DNA of 6,444 nucleotides, taken from assembly GCA_002345825.1 (NCBI GenBank), contig DDWD01000054.1, positions 1-6,444 on the forward strand, in the 5' to 3' direction. Positions 5,340 through 6,444 of the stretch are shown here, piece by piece. The notes below the pieces were generated by a model that saw only the letters and a list, made by a program, of their open reading frames with translations, was not told the DNA's origin and searched no databases. The position numbers and the translations under genes were made by a program. Within the stretch, counting starts at the first letter, position 1, and each line of letters opens with the position of its first letter. This DNA comes from Bacteroidales bacterium UBA2295. Its GTDB lineage: Bacteria; Bacteroidota; Bacteroidia; Bacteroidales; Tenuifilaceae.

Positions 5340-5717
5340 TTACTCGTTAACCTTTGCCCAGAACTTTCTGGCCGAATCATGCATAAGCGTATCAATCTCC
5401 GATAGGAAATCTTTGTAAGCTTCAATAAGCTTCTTCCCTTCGGTGTTTAGGGTGGTTTTTCCACCATCCTTTCCGCCCCGACTCTTATCAACAATGGCAA
5501 AGCCAAGGTTCTGCTCAATCTCGCGTAGCTTTCCCCAGGCATTTCGGTAGCTAATATCCAACTTTTCGGCAGCAGCTGTAAGCGATTGCAGCTCCTCGAT
5601 GCTGAGTAGTAGCTCAAATTTTCCATCGCCAACAATATCGTGGCCGTTGATGTTCTCGAGCCAAACCTTGTGTTTCAGAAAGATATCGTAGTACTTGCTT
5701 CCCTTGGTACCAGCCAT
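5340..5717 (-). CDS. ModE-like winged-helix transcriptional regulator, single domain, 125 aa
   Basis: This is a DNA-binding protein of the ModE N-terminal (LysR-like winged-helix) type, the family that represses molybdate uptake genes. The pattern KVWLENINGHDIVGDGK (17-33) and LLLSIEELQSLTAAAEKL (36-53) leads into the recognition helix region ISYRNAWGKLREIEQNLG (55-72). The wing follows: KSRGGKDGGKTTLNTEGKKL (78-97). A C-terminal helix (about 97-123) corresponds to the dimerisation helix. It stops there: classical ModE is about 260 residues with two C-terminal MOP domains that bind molybdate, and none is present. The metal signal must therefore come from elsewhere, or the protein acts constitutively. 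The ATG at 5717 is supported by an exact -7 element upstream. A ModE-box-like palindrome precedes wtpA, so that gene is its likely target. Confidence 0.85.
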   Translation of the reverse strand: MAGTKGSKYYDIFLKHKVWLENINGHDIVGDGKFELLLSIEELQSLTAAAEKLDISYRNAWGKLREIEQNLGFAIVDKSRGGKDGGKTTLNTEGKKLIEAYKDFLSEIDTLMHDSARKFWAKVNE

Positions 5718-5742
5718 AGTGTATGAATTTTTAGTGATAAAG

Positions 5743-5750
5743 CAAAAATA
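5743..5750 (-). promoter_or_regulatory. -7 element upstream of the ModE-like gene
   Basis: The minus strand reads TATTTTTG within CTATTTTTGC, an exact TAnnTTTG match identical over 10 bases to the element before the YIP1-family gene. It lies in the 48-base gap between the DUF364 gene and the regulator, 26 bases before the regulator's ATG. It suggests the regulator has its own promoter beside any read-through. I see no good -33 TTTG. Confidence 0.45.
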
Positions 5751-5765
5751 GGAAATTTTAACCTC

Positions 5766-6444
5766 TTAATCCCTTAGCATGTATACCTTTTCCATTCTAT
5801 GTAGAAATGTTCGAGTGCCTCCGCCTTTCTCTATCTGATGCAGAACATCACTGTCGAAGGGTGTGAATTTTGCTCCAAACAAACCCGATACACTGCTATG
5901 CATATCCATAATTTGGCGGGTTAGTGGGGTCGACGGCCCAAGCATATACACCTTTGAGTGGCTATTTGTGTAGGATATGAGGTTTGGGAATGTATTGTTG
6001 GCCAAAGTGGTAGAGGTTAAGATAATACCATCGGCATTTGCAATTGATTCCTTTTGATGGGCAATAGGTTCAACCGGAACATCTTGTTCGTTCAAATCAA
6101 ACACAGTAATCTTTATCCCTTTATCAACAAATTTTTGCACCAACGATCCAAAATACCCAATCATTACCAAGCTTTTAAATGCTGAAAAATCAATTGCATC
6201 AAATATATCAGCCTCACCATTTGTGGGTTCGCTATAGTTTATATTTGAATTAACCCAAGCATTTACCACAATCCGGTGTTCGTAATTGCTAAAATTGGGG
6301 TTGGATAGTATGTTGTGTGGAGATGATGTAATGCTATTCATAAGCGTTGCAGAAACCCCAATACTTCCATTGGTAAGTATTACAGCAACATACTTTTGAC
6401 CCACTGCGAACGATTTTACCTGATTTTTACTGTACGGAAAGTTG
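5766..6444 (-). CDS. DUF364-type putative heavy-metal chelation protein, 5' end outside window
   Basis: At least 225 residues are visible, and the frame is open to the window edge, so the true start lies to the right. A GTG at 6404 is not convincing, because the codons before it (ending NQVKSFA) continue into VGQKYVAVILTNGSIGVSATL, which resembles the usual enolase-like N-terminal part (DUF4213-type). The second half has a Rossmann-like pattern: VMIGYFGSLVQKF (visible residues 93-105), TVFDLNEQD, ADGIILTSTTLANNTF (137-152), YMLGPSTPL (166-174) and a C-terminal GGGTRTF (197-203). These are hallmarks of the DUF364 'putative heavy-metal chelation' family, found mainly in anaerobes. No enzymatic reaction is established for it. 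The position 48 bases before a ModE-like regulator and the tungstate transporter suggests a cytoplasmic role in Mo/W or related metal handling; this is inference. Confidence 0.75.
   Translation of the reverse strand, partial: NFPYSKNQVKSFAVGQKYVAVILTNGSIGVSATLMNSITSSPHNILSNPNFSNYEHRIVVNAWVNSNINYSEPTNGEADIFDAIDFSAFKSLVMIGYFGSLVQKFVDKGIKITVFDLNEQDVPVEPIAHQKESIANADGIILTSTTLANNTFPNLISYTNSHSKVYMLGPSTPLTRQIMDMHSSVSGLFGAKFTPFDSDVLHQIEKGGGTRTFLHRMEKVYMLRD

Noticed and set aside
6402..6404. GTG as the true start of the DUF364 protein
   Set aside because: The frame remains open to the window end and the preceding codons read as sensible protein joining a conserved beta-strand, so the gene is cut by the edge.

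Overview
The window looks like chromosomal DNA of a Bacteroidota (Bacteroidetes) bacterium, probably an anaerobic Bacteroidales-type lineage. The evidence is an AT-rich background, mostly absent Shine-Dalgarno sites, upstream elements of the Bacteroidota -7 type (TAnnTTTG, seen twice as the identical 10-mer CTATTTTTGC), and spacers full of short tandem repeats and GC-rich GCCTGCC-type hairpins. I cannot assign a genus.

Left part (1-1687): housekeeping genes around a divergent promoter region (670-745). Leftward run a YIP1-family membrane protein gene and, 10 bases after its stop, the first 33 codons of smpB, the tmRNA-binding protein of ribosome rescue, cut by the window edge. Rightward runs miaA, the tRNA A37 dimethylallyltransferase, in a sequence variant with a DSRQLYRGMDLGTGKD motif. 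A 258-base spacer with a weak terminator candidate and a heptanucleotide tandem repeat separates miaA from the convergent locus on its right.

Right part (1946-6444): a leftward molybdate/tungstate locus. In transcription order it holds a DUF364-type putative heavy-metal-chelation protein (5' end outside the window), a one-domain ModE-like winged-helix regulator, a lipoprotein oxyanion-binding protein of the WtpA/ModA type, its membrane permease (WtpB/ModB) and its ATPase (WtpC/ModC). Permease and ATPase genes overlap by 8 bases; the other genes are separated by repeat-rich spacers. An 11-bp-arm inverted repeat with ModE-box-like half-sites lies over the likely wtpA promoter, 12 bases before its start codon. 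The simplest model is that the small ModE-like protein represses uptake when metal is sufficient, although it lacks the metal-sensing MOP domains of classical ModE. The DUF364 protein may handle the same metal in the cytoplasm; that last role is inference.

The most unusual non-coding features are the repeats. Several different period-7 tandem repeats occur in all three large spacers of the right-hand part, and the wtpA-wtpB spacer carries two hairpins of one GC-rich family plus hexamer and tetramer tandem repeats.
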